DNA of 34,016 nucleotides from Candidatus Iainarchaeum sp. GTDB taxonomy: Archaea; Iainarchaeota; Iainarchaeia; Iainarchaeales; Iainarchaeaceae. The notes under the pieces are model-generated. The model did no database searches and was not told where the DNA came from. It worked only from the letters and a program-made list of their open reading frames with translations. The position numbers and the translations under genes were made by a program. The stretch's first letter is position 1. The number at the start of each line of letters is the position of its first letter. The stretch covers positions 1-34,016 of the forward strand of contig JACQPB010000033.1 in the NCBI GenBank assembly GCA_016202305.1. Reading direction: 5' to 3'. Below, piece by piece: positions 1 through 7,799 of the stretch.

Positions 1-1
1 A

Positions 2-301
2 GATGATACTTTACATCATATACACAATGATTTGCCGCTTCCACCATGCAAACTTATTCCAGCAAAAAGCACAAGAACATTTCATTCAGGCGGTCCCCGC
101 CGCAGAGACGGCGGGGTATTCGAGATTCCAATAAATGAAAGCGTTATAATCGAGGCGAACGGGTTCAGGAAAGAGAACAAGCGCCTGAAAATGCCCTACA
201 TCGACTGCCTCGGCTATGCGATTGCCAGGTCCAGGGGGATAAAGTTCCTCACCGGAGACAACGCATTCAAGGGCCTCGAAAACGTCGAATTCGTGAAGTG
301 A
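2..301 (+). pseudogene. PIN-domain (VapC-like) protein fragment, 5' part replaced or lost
   Basis: The last ~60 residues read like the C-terminal half of a PIN-domain ribonuclease toxin: a helix containing MPYIDCLGYAIARSRG with the conserved acidic residue, then FLTGDNAF and the closing LENVEFVK. The frame is open to the left edge, but upstream of about position 117 the residues (TRTFHSGGPRRRDGG) look nothing like a PIN N-terminus and are encoded across an 8-bp perfect hairpin. PIN toxins are usually 120-150 aa, so about half the domain is missing or unrelated here. I see no antitoxin gene. The frame ends in a TGA that overlaps a possible GTG of the next gene. It is most likely a decayed toxin, but a gene entering from the left with an odd linker cannot be excluded. 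Confidence 0.5.
95..116. repeat. 8-bp perfect inverted repeat (hairpin) inside the PIN fragment
   Basis: CCCCGCCG at 95-102 and CGGCGGGG at 109-116 form a perfect GC-only stem around the loop CAGAGA. It sits exactly where PIN-like sequence begins, which suggests a junction left by an element such as an IS200/IS605-type end. That link is inference; no transposase or second end is visible. Confidence 0.45.
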
Positions 302-366
302 CCAACCCAAAACGCCGGAAGCGCGCAGAACCAACAAATAAAAACAACAAAAACCCTATATTTGCG

Positions 367-1503
367 ATGCCGGAAATAAGAGAACTCTGCGACAGGATAG
401 AGGCAAAGATAGCGCAGATAAGGGAAAAGGCCAGCGCAAGGAAATGGGCAGGCTACTCCCGCCACGGCTTCGTTGCCAACCTCGAGGCCATAATACCTGA
501 AATGCAGGAACTCCACTCGCTGTTCCAGATATCGCGCAACGAGATAGAGAAGAGGCTCGAGCCAACGAGGCCTGAGCTTGGAGAGCACCTCAAGGAGCTC
601 AACATGCTGATAACGGTGCTGAAAAGGAACCGCGAAATGGAGGAAGCGAGGATAGGCAAGATGCGCGAGCAGGGAATAAATGCGCTCGCGGAAAGCGTCA
701 CGGTGCCGGACCTGTACAGCGACCTGGAGCAGAAAGTGCTCTCCACCCTGCTCAAAAGCATGTACATGGCGGAAAGGATGCGGGTATTCGACAGGAGAAG
801 GCAGAACCCGGCGCAGTCAAAGGGCGCGCAGCGCACCATATTCGAGCTGCTTGAAAAGAAAGAGAGGGAGATTGATGACCTGCGCCAGAAATACGAGGAA
901 ACGAGGAACAAGACTTTCCTCGGCCTGCTGGAGAAAGAGAATTCCATACAGGTGGAGAACGAGCTGAACCAGCTAGGCAGGAGCCTAGAGGGAAGGACGG
1001 CAATCACGAAAAAAATGTTCGAGTCGACGAAAGAGGCATTCGAGAGTCTCCAGAGGCAGATGCAGGAGATAGAGGAGCGCGTCTCCTCCATAGACGACAC
1101 TGAATCCCAGATAACCGGCAAGACATTCGAGCTGATAACGATGCTGAAGAAAGAGCGCGACTACGCGAAGAAAATACTGATAGAAATAGAGCATGACACG
1201 ATACAGCTCAGGAACAATTACTCCAAGGAGCTGCTCGCCCTGCAGGAGGAAAAGGCCTCACTGCGCGCATCGCTGGAGGAAAAGTACGGCAAGGAAGCGC
1301 AGGAGCTCAAGCGTGAGCTGTGGCACAGGAACGAGAACCTCAAGCACCTGCACGAATCCCTGTCCGCGCGGGAAAAGAAGCTCTCCGAGCTGGAGGAAGA
1401 GAACCACAGGCTCAGGCTGGTGAACAAGACGCTGGCAAAGCACGAGAAAGTTAAGAAGGCGTTCAAGGGCAACCGGAGAAAAAATGGTGGCGACAGGCCC
1501 TGA
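367..1503 (+). CDS. Long coiled-coil protein of unknown function
   Basis: A 378-residue, very charged protein, almost entirely heptad-like helix (runs such as EIDDLRQKYEETRNK and LKHLHESLSAREKKLSELEE). It has no Walker motif, signal peptide or membrane segment and a basic C-terminus (KVKKAFKGNRRKNGG). I chose the ATG at 367 because an AAATAAAA box lies ~25-30 nt upstream, as for a leaderless transcript. A GTG at 298 would add 23 lysine/asparagine-rich residues and overlap the preceding stop. It resembles the coiled-coil arm of SMC-type or cytoskeletal proteins, but without head domains that is only a shape resemblance. The next gene on the same strand, after two stem-loops, encodes a membrane-anchored protein; a functional link is unproven. 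Confidence 0.75.
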   Translation: MPEIRELCDRIEAKIAQIREKASARKWAGYSRHGFVANLEAIIPEMQELHSLFQISRNEIEKRLEPTRPELGEHLKELNMLITVLKRNREMEEARIGKMREQGINALAESVTVPDLYSDLEQKVLSTLLKSMYMAERMRVFDRRRQNPAQSKGAQRTIFELLEKKEREIDDLRQKYEETRNKTFLGLLEKENSIQVENELNQLGRSLEGRTAITKKMFESTKEAFESLQRQMQEIEERVSSIDDTESQITGKTFELITMLKKERDYAKKILIEIEHDTIQLRNNYSKELLALQEEKASLRASLEEKYGKEAQELKRELWHRNENLKHLHESLSAREKKLSELEEENHRLRLVNKTLAKHEKVKKAFKGNRRKNGGDRP

Positions 1504-1508
1504 AAAAC

Positions 1509-1559
1509 AACCGTTTCGGCGGTTGGGAGCGACGGCTATCTCGGCTTGGGCCGAGATAG
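1509..1559 (+). terminator. Tandem stem-loops after the coiled-coil gene
   Basis: Stem 1 pairs AACCG (1509-1513) with CGGTT (1520-1524). Stem 2 pairs CTATCTCGGC (1536-1545) with GCCGAGATAG (1550-1559), a perfect 10-bp stem closed by a TTGG loop. They begin six bases after the stop codon. A terminator or 3'-end protective structure is the simple reading, but no long T-run follows at once. The rest of this ~210-bp gap holds only a TATA box for the next gene. Confidence 0.4.
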
Positions 1560-1717
1560 GCCATATAATGAAGGATTACTATGAAAAACCGGCGATTTGC
1601 TGAAGCCCGCGAAGAATACAAAAAAACCGGAAGACTATGCTCCTTGAATACCCCGGATAAGCTGTTTTTTCACTCCACTCGAAAACATTTAATATACGTT
1701 GCGGCTTATTGCTTGGC

Positions 1718-3229
1718 ATGTACGACAGGTATGACTCCCCTCACCCGGAAGAAGAGGACGATTCAGGCGCTTACGAGGAAAGCGCCATGGACAGGGCCTC
1801 TGAAATAGGGAGCTCGGCAACGGACTTCCTCAAGGAAAACTGGAAGAAGCTGCTCGCACTCCTCATCCTCGCCGGCGCAGCCTACGCGGCATACGACTAC
1901 TTCGTCGGCAGCGTGAAAGCGGTTTCATTCGAAGTCATGGACACGGAGGGCGGCGCCATCAGCGGCACTGTGAGGATATCGGCGCCTTCCGGCCAGGAGA
2001 TAAATACGGTGAACAGCGGGGAGGAGCTTAAGCTGAAGGCGGGCGAATACGACATTGACGTCCAGGCCAAAGGATACAAGACAGTCACGGGCAAAAGCAT
2101 AAAAGTCGCGGACGACGGCAGTGTGAGCATCACGCTTGAGGCCGACAAGGACCTCGAGATTGGCGGAGAGTTCCCGCAAAGCTTCGCCACGGGTGAAGAG
2201 AAGGCAATGCAGATAATCGTCACCAACAAAGGCCGGGCCACCGAAGCCGAACTGCTGCTCGAAGGCGACGCCAAGGAATCCCTGGAACTCGGATACCCTA
2301 AACCGCTCGACCTCGCGCCCGGAGAAAACATGGTTCAGGCTACCCTCAAGGCAAAGGACAGCCCGCCGGAAAAGTCGATAGGGAAAGACAGGACAGGGAC
2401 AATAAGGATAGCCGGCCTCGGCGGCTCGCGCGCAAAAATAACCGGCAAGTTCACGCTCGTGAAATTCGACCGGAAAAAAATCAGCGTCACGTTCAACGGC
2501 TCCGAAAGCAGGGCTGAAATGAACACCATAAAAGCCGGGGCGAGCCCCGATGACAACAGGAAAACGATAAGGGTGAGGAACGACAATGAAATAGAGGTAA
2601 ACGACATACAGGCGAGCATCAACATCACTTCCACGGAGTTCAGCAGGAAAGAGGACGTCGTGAAATGGTTCGAATTCGTGCCATCAAACATTTTCAATGC
2701 GCAGGCAAGGAGCGAGGCCTCCATTACCGTGCTGCCCCACATACCCGCAGGAATAGCGTTCCCTGCCGGAAAGGAAACAGAAACAATAGCCGGAATAGTT
2801 GAGGTGAAGTCCGCCCTCTTCAGCAGGACATTCCAGCTCAGCATGGAGTTGGCGAAGCTCAAGTCCGGAATAGAAGTATCGGGGCTTGCGGATACGCTAA
2901 CAGCGGCCAAGGACAAGGACGCGTACAGGGTGCAGACAGGCATCCTGCAGATAAGGAACAGGGGCGAAGTGCTGCTGACGCAGGTGACGCCGAGGGCGGC
3001 ATGCGACTCTAAAGGCACGGTGTGGCTGAAGCTCGTAGACACGGGCTATGGAACGGATGGATTCACGATGGAGAAAAACTCCGATGCACAGCAGATACCT
3101 TACACCATAAGCGTGCCCCCCGAAACGCCCGCGCAGACGATAACCCACTGCAGCCTCGGAGTCCTGTACAAGGCAAACGGCATACAGCAGGCCCCCTACA
3201 CCAAGACAATCACCATAATAACGTCCTGA
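1718..3229 (+). CDS. Membrane-anchored surface protein with beta-sandwich domains
   Basis: 503 residues. An acidic N-terminal segment of ~45 residues (HPEEEDD) precedes one transmembrane helix (LLALLILAGAAYAAYDYFV, ~45-65), and the remaining ~435 residues are beta-rich. Residues ~70-145 look like a carboxypeptidase-regulatory/PEGA-type fold (GTVRISAPSG, GEYDIDVQAKGYKTVTG); later parts resemble CARDB-like adhesion modules (IIVTNKGRATEAELLLEG). The likely topology is N-in, C-out. The start is the ATG at 1718, preceded by TTAATATA at 1689-1696, fitting a leaderless mRNA; a TTG nine bases upstream is the alternative. Function unknown; probably a cell-surface or envelope-associated protein. Confidence 0.75.
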   Translation: MYDRYDSPHPEEEDDSGAYEESAMDRASEIGSSATDFLKENWKKLLALLILAGAAYAAYDYFVGSVKAVSFEVMDTEGGAISGTVRISAPSGQEINTVNSGEELKLKAGEYDIDVQAKGYKTVTGKSIKVADDGSVSITLEADKDLEIGGEFPQSFATGEEKAMQIIVTNKGRATEAELLLEGDAKESLELGYPKPLDLAPGENMVQATLKAKDSPPEKSIGKDRTGTIRIAGLGGSRAKITGKFTLVKFDRKKISVTFNGSESRAEMNTIKAGASPDDNRKTIRVRNDNEIEVNDIQASINITSTEFSRKEDVVKWFEFVPSNIFNAQARSEASITVLPHIPAGIAFPAGKETETIAGIVEVKSALFSRTFQLSMELAKLKSGIEVSGLADTLTAAKDKDAYRVQTGILQIRNRGEVLLTQVTPRAACDSKGTVWLKLVDTGYGTDGFTMEKNSDAQQIPYTISVPPETPAQTITHCSLGVLYKANGIQQAPYTKTITIITS

Positions 3230-3268
3230 GCCAAAATGGCCCCCACAGACAAACTATGCGGCCTATGT

Positions 3269-3324
3269 GGCCAATGACCAGTGGAGCGCAAGTAGCAGGA
3301 TATTCAGCCATTAATGGATTGGCC
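3269..3324. repeat. Inverted repeat in the gap before proC
   Basis: GGCCAAT (3269-3275) pairs with ATTGGCC (3318-3324), and a 10-nt palindrome CCATTAATGG (3308-3317) lies inside it. It follows the stop of the surface-protein gene by 40 bases, so it may be a 3'-end structure. The rest of this 279-bp gap holds an A/T-rich box (TATTTTTAAG, ~3367-3376) and a T-run at 3433-3438 that could bound a short transcript ahead of proC. Confidence 0.35.
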
Positions 3325-3508
3325 AAAAATAAAATGCCGGCAGCAAGTCAAAATCCCAGACGCCGTATTTTTAAGACTTTCCGAAATCTATTGTTGCATG
3401 AGAAGGGATTCACTTCCGGACCCGAATACCTCTTTTTTCTAGAAACATCAGTTTAACAGAAAATCTGCCACTTATCCGTTTCCATTCATCACATGCGGAG
3501 GAGCTTGC

Positions 3509-4300
3509 ATGAACGTCGGATTCATAGGGTGTGGGAGGATGGGCGGCGCTCTCATAAAATCCCTCGTCTCCAGGGGCTTTTCCCCGAAAAGCATAGCATG
3601 CCACGACATTGACCGCGCGAACCTCGAAAAGGCCGCCAGCCTCGGCGCAATCCCCGTGAAATCCGCGGTGGAAGTGGTGAGGGCCAGCAACATTGTCTTC
3701 ATCTGCGTGAAACCGAAGGACATGGAAAAAACACTCTCGGAAATCAGCACATTGGTCAAGGAGCAGGTGATAGTGTCCATCGCTGCCGGGAAAAAAATCG
3801 GGTTCCTCAAGAAGCGCCTAGGGGAAAGGAAGATAGTGAGGCTCATGCCCAACATAGCGGCCCTCGCGGGCGAATCCATGAACGTGTTCTGCGCGGAAAA
3901 CCTCGAAACAGGGGAAAAAGAGGAAGTGTCAATACTGCTCGGCCTGTGCGGGCCGACAATCGAGATGGACGAAAGGCACTTCGATTCCGTGACGGCCATA
4001 AGCGGAAGCGGCCCGGCGTTCGTCGCGCTGTTCGCGGAAGCGCTCGCGCAGGCAGGGGAAAAGGCAGGCCTCGAGAAAGGCAATGCCATGGAACTCGCAA
4101 AACAGACAATCCTGGGCACGGCAAAACTGCTGAAAGGCATGGAAATGGAGCCAATGGAAGTTGTGGCAATGGTCTCCTCCCCTGGAGGAACCACGGTGGA
4201 AGGAATCAAAGCGCTTGAGCAGCACGGCTTCCGGCAAGCAATAACGGCCGCGGTCGAGGCCGCGAGGAAAAGGTCCGAGGAGATGGGCAAAAATGGCTAA
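3509..4300 (+). CDS. proC: Pyrroline-5-carboxylate reductase
   Basis: Catalyses the last step of proline synthesis, NAD(P)H-dependent reduction of 1-pyrroline-5-carboxylate to proline. The 263 residues match the family's usual length. The N-terminus has the Rossmann dinucleotide loop GFIGCGRMGG (4-13), followed by ICVKPKDM (~65-72), RLMPNIAA (111-118), ISGSGPAF (164-171) and the signature VSSPGGTTVEGI (222-233). The ATG is preceded by a strong Shine-Dalgarno GGAGGAG (3497-3503), unlike the leaderless genes nearby, so the transcript must start further upstream. It is the first gene of a proC-proB-proA operon and overlaps proB by 8 nt. Confidence 0.95.
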   Translation: MNVGFIGCGRMGGALIKSLVSRGFSPKSIACHDIDRANLEKAASLGAIPVKSAVEVVRASNIVFICVKPKDMEKTLSEISTLVKEQVIVSIAAGKKIGFLKKRLGERKIVRLMPNIAALAGESMNVFCAENLETGEKEEVSILLGLCGPTIEMDERHFDSVTAISGSGPAFVALFAEALAQAGEKAGLEKGNAMELAKQTILGTAKLLKGMEMEPMEVVAMVSSPGGTTVEGIKALEQHGFRQAITAAVEAARKRSEEMGKNG

Positions 4301-5072
4301 AAAACCATTCAGGAGAATCGTGGTGAAGATAGGCACCAGCTCCCTCATGAAGGACAACTCTGTGAACAGGCAGGCCATGACATCCCTCGCGCGCGAGCTC
4401 TCAGAGCTGCGCTCGGAAGGGAGGGAAATCATACTCGTCACTAGCGGGGCGATAGGCTTCGGGATGGAAAAAATGGGGAGAGGCTTCCCGGAAGACCCGG
4501 TCATGCGGCAGGCCATGGCAGCGATAGGCCAGAGCAGACTCATGCACGAGTACGAAAACGCTTTCAGGAAGCACGGGCAGGTGATTGCACAGGTGCTGCC
4601 GATACACCAGAACTTCCTCGACAGGAAACTTTTCATGCCGCTCAAGGAAACGGTGGAAAAACTGATTCAGCTCGGCGCGATACCCATAATAAACGAAAAC
4701 GACGCGGTTTCAGTGGAGGAAATCACGGGCAAGGCATTCTCCGACAACGACGCGCTGGCGGCCCTCGTGGCCACAGGCTTCAGTGCAGACCTACTCGTGA
4801 TGCTCACGGACGTGGACGGAATATACACGGACAACCCTAAAACCTGCGGCAACACGAAAAAAATCGACGGAATCGGGCAGTTGCTGTCAGAGCCCATAAA
4901 CATCGGGAAAAAATCGGAACACGGCAGAGGAGGAATGGCGTCAAAGATATCTGCGGTGAAAAAGGCCGTGGCAGCAGGATGCAGCACTGCCGTGTGTGTA
5001 ACAAGGGAAGGCGCAGTGCTCGACGCGGCAAAAGGGAAATGCACAGGCTCGTTCTTCGGGGTGGAAAATTGA
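4293..5072 (+). CDS. proB: Glutamate 5-kinase, short form without PUA domain
   Basis: Phosphorylates L-glutamate to gamma-glutamyl phosphate, the first step of proline synthesis. This is an amino-acid-kinase fold of 259 residues: phosphate-binding VVKIGTSSL (10-18), VTSGAIGFG (49-57), INENDAV (133-139), FSDNDALAA (149-157), TDVDGIYT (172-179) and the lysine-bearing GRGGMASKI (211-219). The C-terminal PUA domain of the ~367-residue Escherichia coli enzyme is absent. The start codon lies inside the end of proC with GAGGAGA just upstream, so translation is probably coupled. Confidence 0.94.
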   Translation: MAKKPFRRIVVKIGTSSLMKDNSVNRQAMTSLARELSELRSEGREIILVTSGAIGFGMEKMGRGFPEDPVMRQAMAAIGQSRLMHEYENAFRKHGQVIAQVLPIHQNFLDRKLFMPLKETVEKLIQLGAIPIINENDAVSVEEITGKAFSDNDALAALVATGFSADLLVMLTDVDGIYTDNPKTCGNTKKIDGIGQLLSEPINIGKKSEHGRGGMASKISAVKKAVAAGCSTAVCVTREGAVLDAAKGKCTGSFFGVEN

Positions 5073-6385
5073 GCGAGGACGCGCACAGGAAGGCGGCCCT
5101 CGCAAAAGAAGCGTCTTACCGCATGGCATTGGCGGCCGCACGGCAGACGTCCGGGGCGCTCGCTGCAATCGCTCGCGGCCTGCACAGGAAGAAGAGGCTG
5201 CTTATGCGGGAAAACCGCAGGGACATGGAAAACGCGGCGCGCAGCGGAGCCGCACATGCATCGCTCGGTCGCCTAGAGCTCTCGGATGAAAAATTCTCGG
5301 AAATAATACATGAAGTGCGGGCGGTGAAAGCCCAGAAGGGCGCTGCTGGCACAATAACCTCAAGGACCATACTCGACAGCGGCCTCGAGCTTGAAAAGGT
5401 GGCTGTCCCGCTCGGAGTCGTGCTCGCGGTGTTCGAATCCCGCCCTGACGCGCTCGTGCAGATAAGCGCTCTTGCAATAAAAACCGGGAACGCGGCCATC
5501 CTCAAAGGGGGAAAAGAGGCAAGGAACACCAATCTGGCACTTGCGCGAATAATCAGGGCAGCGCTCATGGAATCCGGGCTGCCGAAGGATGCGATACAGC
5601 TCATCGAATCCAGGGAAACGCTCCAAAATCTCCTGAAAATGGACAGCCACATTGACATGGTCATACCGCGCGGCGGCAGCAGCCTTGTGAAGTACATACA
5701 GGAAAACTCCAGGATACCGGTGCTCGCGCACGCAAGCGGGGTGTGCCATGAATACGTCGACGCGCACGCCGACATCGGAAAGGCCGTGAAGGTATGCGTT
5801 GACGCAAAGTGCAACTACCCCGCGGCATGCAACTCAATGGAAACGCTGCTGGCGCACAGAAAAATCGCGGGAAAATTCCTCCCGCTTTACGCAAAAACGC
5901 TCGGAGGAAAAGTTGAGCTGCGCGCTGACAGGGAGGCGCTTAAAATACTGCGTGCGTACGGATTCGAGGCAAGAAAGGCACGCGAATCCGACTGGGGAAC
6001 TGAATACAATGCGCCAGTCCTCGCAGTCAAAACAGTCGGCAGCACCGAGGAAGCAATAAGGCACATCAACGCATTCGGCTCAAGGCACACGGACGGCATA
6101 ATCACGGAAAAAAAGAGCGAGGCGGAAAAGTTCCTGCAGGGCGTCGACTCCGCAGGCGTCTACTGGAATGCCTCAACGCGCTTCGCGGACGGCTACAGGT
6201 ACGGCAAGGGCGCAGAGGTCGGCATATCGACAGGAAAAATACATGCCCGCGGCCCGAGCGGGGAGGAAGCGCTCCTCACATACAAATACATCCTGAAGGG
6301 CGATGGCCATGCAGTGGCGGATTATATGGGAAAGAACGCAAGGAAGTTCCTGCACAGGAAAGTGAGGGTTTCGCGGAACGGGTGA
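5069..6385 (+). CDS. proA: Glutamate-5-semialdehyde dehydrogenase (gamma-glutamyl phosphate reductase)
   Basis: Reduces gamma-glutamyl phosphate to glutamate semialdehyde with NADPH, between ProB and ProC. It is an aldehyde-dehydrogenase-fold protein of 438 residues. Diagnostic stretches are PLGVVLAVFESRPDAL, SALAIKTGNAAILKGGKEA, DMVIPRGGSSLV, the catalytic-cysteine region AKCNYPAACNSMETLLAH and the C-terminal VYWNASTRFADGYRYGKGAE. The family usually has RP...CNA at the active site; here it is YPAACNS, with the cysteine kept. I place the start at TTG 5069, which overlaps the proB stop codon (TTGA) with GGGGTGG just upstream. ATG 5039 is an alternative that would add ten residues. Confidence 0.94.
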   Translation: MSEDAHRKAALAKEASYRMALAAARQTSGALAAIARGLHRKKRLLMRENRRDMENAARSGAAHASLGRLELSDEKFSEIIHEVRAVKAQKGAAGTITSRTILDSGLELEKVAVPLGVVLAVFESRPDALVQISALAIKTGNAAILKGGKEARNTNLALARIIRAALMESGLPKDAIQLIESRETLQNLLKMDSHIDMVIPRGGSSLVKYIQENSRIPVLAHASGVCHEYVDAHADIGKAVKVCVDAKCNYPAACNSMETLLAHRKIAGKFLPLYAKTLGGKVELRADREALKILRAYGFEARKARESDWGTEYNAPVLAVKTVGSTEEAIRHINAFGSRHTDGIITEKKSEAEKFLQGVDSAGVYWNASTRFADGYRYGKGAEVGISTGKIHARGPSGEEALLTYKYILKGDGHAVADYMGKNARKFLHRKVRVSRNG

Positions 6386-6424
6386 AACGCGGATTGGCCA
6401 TCTGCGCAAACCAGTAAGCGGCCC

Positions 6425-6586
6425 CTAGAGCCTGGCAATTGCATATTCAAAGAAGATTACTGTAAACCAGACAATCAGGCCAAAATCGCTCAGCAGACCC
6501 GGAAAAAGAACGACTCCGCCCATATTGGAAACAGCTATCAGGCAGTAGGTGACCCCCGCGATTATAAAAGGCGTGGAAAGGGCCAC
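6425..6586 (-). CDS. Tiny two-helix membrane protein
   Basis: Read on the minus strand from a GTG at 6586, this gives 53 residues ending at TAG (6425-6427). There are two hydrophobic helices: STPFIIAGVTYCLIAVS near the N-terminus and LIVWFTVIFFEYAIARL at the C-terminus, joined by a glycine-rich turn. The start lies nine bases after the stop codon of the upstream 118-residue membrane protein, and the GAGGT that overlaps that stop could serve as its ribosome binding site, so the two look translationally coupled. I recognise no family. A gene this short needs conservation to be certain, but spacing and hydrophobicity both support it. Confidence 0.55.
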   Translation of the reverse strand: MALSTPFIIAGVTYCLIAVSNMGGVVLFPGLLSDFGLIVWFTVIFFEYAIARL

Positions 6587-6595
6587 AATCTTACC

Positions 6596-6952
6596 TCAGA
6601 AAAACAGGCTTGCGGCTATTATTGCGGCCCAGCCCTGCACGAGAACTATCGGGAGAAAGTGCCTTTTCAGCGCAGGAGTGGATTCCACGAATGACACCAC
6701 GGCAATCCTGCTCAGGTAAAACAACAACAGCCCTGACCCTGTCAGAAAAACGGCCCCTGAAACTGAGCTAAAATCCGCGAGAAGCAGCGCATACGGCATT
6801 ATCAGCACCATCCCGAGGAGCAGCCTCTTCCCTTCCATTATGAAATAGACGAATGCCGCAAGCATGAAAAACCAGAGAAGATTGCCCAGAAAGAGCGAAA
6901 AAAGCCGCCCGAAATCCAGTGCAAGCAAATAAGCAAGAATTTCGAAGAACAT
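6596..6952 (-). CDS. Small polytopic membrane protein, unknown
   Basis: 118 residues, mostly hydrophobic, with about four transmembrane segments (e.g. LLWFFMLAAFVYFIM, GMVLIMPYALLLADF, VFLTGSGLLLFYLS) and few charged residues outside the loops. The ATG at 6952 has TTATATTTCG ~25 nt upstream on the minus strand, giving a leaderless mRNA. It is the first gene of a two-gene membrane unit transcribed away from the HTH_10 regulator at 7040. No family recognised. Confidence 0.7.
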   Translation of the reverse strand: MFFEILAYLLALDFGRLFSLFLGNLLWFFMLAAFVYFIMEGKRLLLGMVLIMPYALLLADFSSVSGAVFLTGSGLLLFYLSRIAVVSFVESTPALKRHFLPIVLVQGWAAIIAASLFF

Positions 6953-6971
6953 GATAATATTGCATTGCGCG

Positions 6972-7010
6972 AAATATAACGGGATTTTACCTTAATATTA
7001 AGGTTTTTAA
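6972..7010. promoter_or_regulatory. Divergent promoter with 14-nt palindrome
   Basis: CCTTAATATTAAGG (6990-7003) is a perfect palindrome. It lies between a minus-strand TATA box (reverse of AAATATAAC, 6972-6980) serving the membrane-protein pair and a plus-strand box TTTTTAA (7004-7010) serving the HTH_10 gene. A dimeric regulator bound here could control both directions; the adjacent HTH_10 protein is the obvious candidate. Confidence 0.5.
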
Positions 7011-7039
7011 CCCCGTAATGCCATTATAGGGCCGATAGC

Positions 7040-7699
7040 ATGTTTTTGGCAAAACTCAAGCTCTACCACAATGATTGCCCCATAGTTAACCGCTGCGTGA
7101 AATTCCGCACTGACGTGGTTTCATACCCGGGGCACCACTACACAAACGGCGGCAAGGAATACGTGACGACTTTCTGCAAGTTCAGGGATGCGGAGGAGGA
7201 AACCCGCAAAAAATACCTGAAAGACCTGAAGGCTGACCCGCAATGCACGCGCCTCGATGTCTGGGGCACGAATTTCCTATACGAATACGACCTTGGAAAA
7301 GAAGGGGAGCATGTCATGCTCTACTACAAATACTCAATGACATTTGTCGAACCAACACTGAATTCGCAGGACGGACATGAATACTGGAGCGTTGCCGCAA
7401 CCGACAAGGAAACAATCCACGATTTCTTCTCGCAGCTCAAGGCCCACATGGACACTGCAAAAATCGTTTATGTCAGGGAGGAAAACGACGTCGACTTTGC
7501 ATTCCCCCTAGTAACGCAGAAGCTGTCGAAAACCCAGAAGAAGGTGCTAAAGCTCGCGCTTGAGAAAGGATACTACAACTTCCCCCGAAAATGCGACCTC
7601 AAGGACATCGCAAGGGCAAGCGGCACGAGCATTGCAACGGCGCAGGAGCACCTGCGCCGCGCGGAAGCGAAAATACTGAACCAGAGATTGGTGATTTGA
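7040..7699 (+). CDS. HTH_10-type transcriptional regulator
   Basis: 219 residues. The last ~55 (SKTQKKVLKLALEKGYYNFP ... DLKDIARASGTSIATAQEHL) match the helix-turn-helix of the bacterio-opsin-activator (HTH_10) family: an amphipathic LKLALEKGYY helix, a PR-x-C turn, then a recognition helix ending in HLRRAEAKI. The ~160-residue N-terminal domain (FRTDVVSYPGHHYTNGGKEY, several cysteines and histidines) resembles no sensor I know by name. The gene is divergent from two small membrane proteins across a 14-nt palindrome, which suggests local control. The ATG at 7040 is ~33 nt from a TTTTTAA box. Confidence 0.8.
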   Translation: MFLAKLKLYHNDCPIVNRCVKFRTDVVSYPGHHYTNGGKEYVTTFCKFRDAEEETRKKYLKDLKADPQCTRLDVWGTNFLYEYDLGKEGEHVMLYYKYSMTFVEPTLNSQDGHEYWSVAATDKETIHDFFSQLKAHMDTAKIVYVREENDVDFAFPLVTQKLSKTQKKVLKLALEKGYYNFPRKCDLKDIARASGTSIATAQEHLRRAEAKILNQRLVI

Positions 7700-7747
7700 C
7701 AGGAAAGTGCGGCTAACCTGAAGAACACGCCACAAGCTTCGATTAAC

Positions 7748-7790
7748 CAAAGATATATTATTATATAACTTTGATTGATTATAATATAAA
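7748..7790 (+). promoter_or_regulatory. Promoter and near-palindromic operator of the AbiE-type pair
   Basis: A 26-nt imperfect palindrome (7748-7773) begins CAAAG and ends CTTTG with an A/T core; 22 of 26 positions are symmetric. It is followed by the TATA-like TTATAATATAAAG (~7779-7791), just before the ATG at 7800. AbiE antitoxins are known to repress their own promoter by binding inverted repeats, so this is a plausible autoregulatory site. Confidence 0.5.
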
Positions 7791-7799
7791 GGCAACACA

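Noticed and set aside
1581-1808. Short plus-strand frame before the membrane-anchored protein
   Set aside because: It overlaps the real gene in another frame, has a composition unlike the neighbours, and spans the promoter of the gene at 1718.
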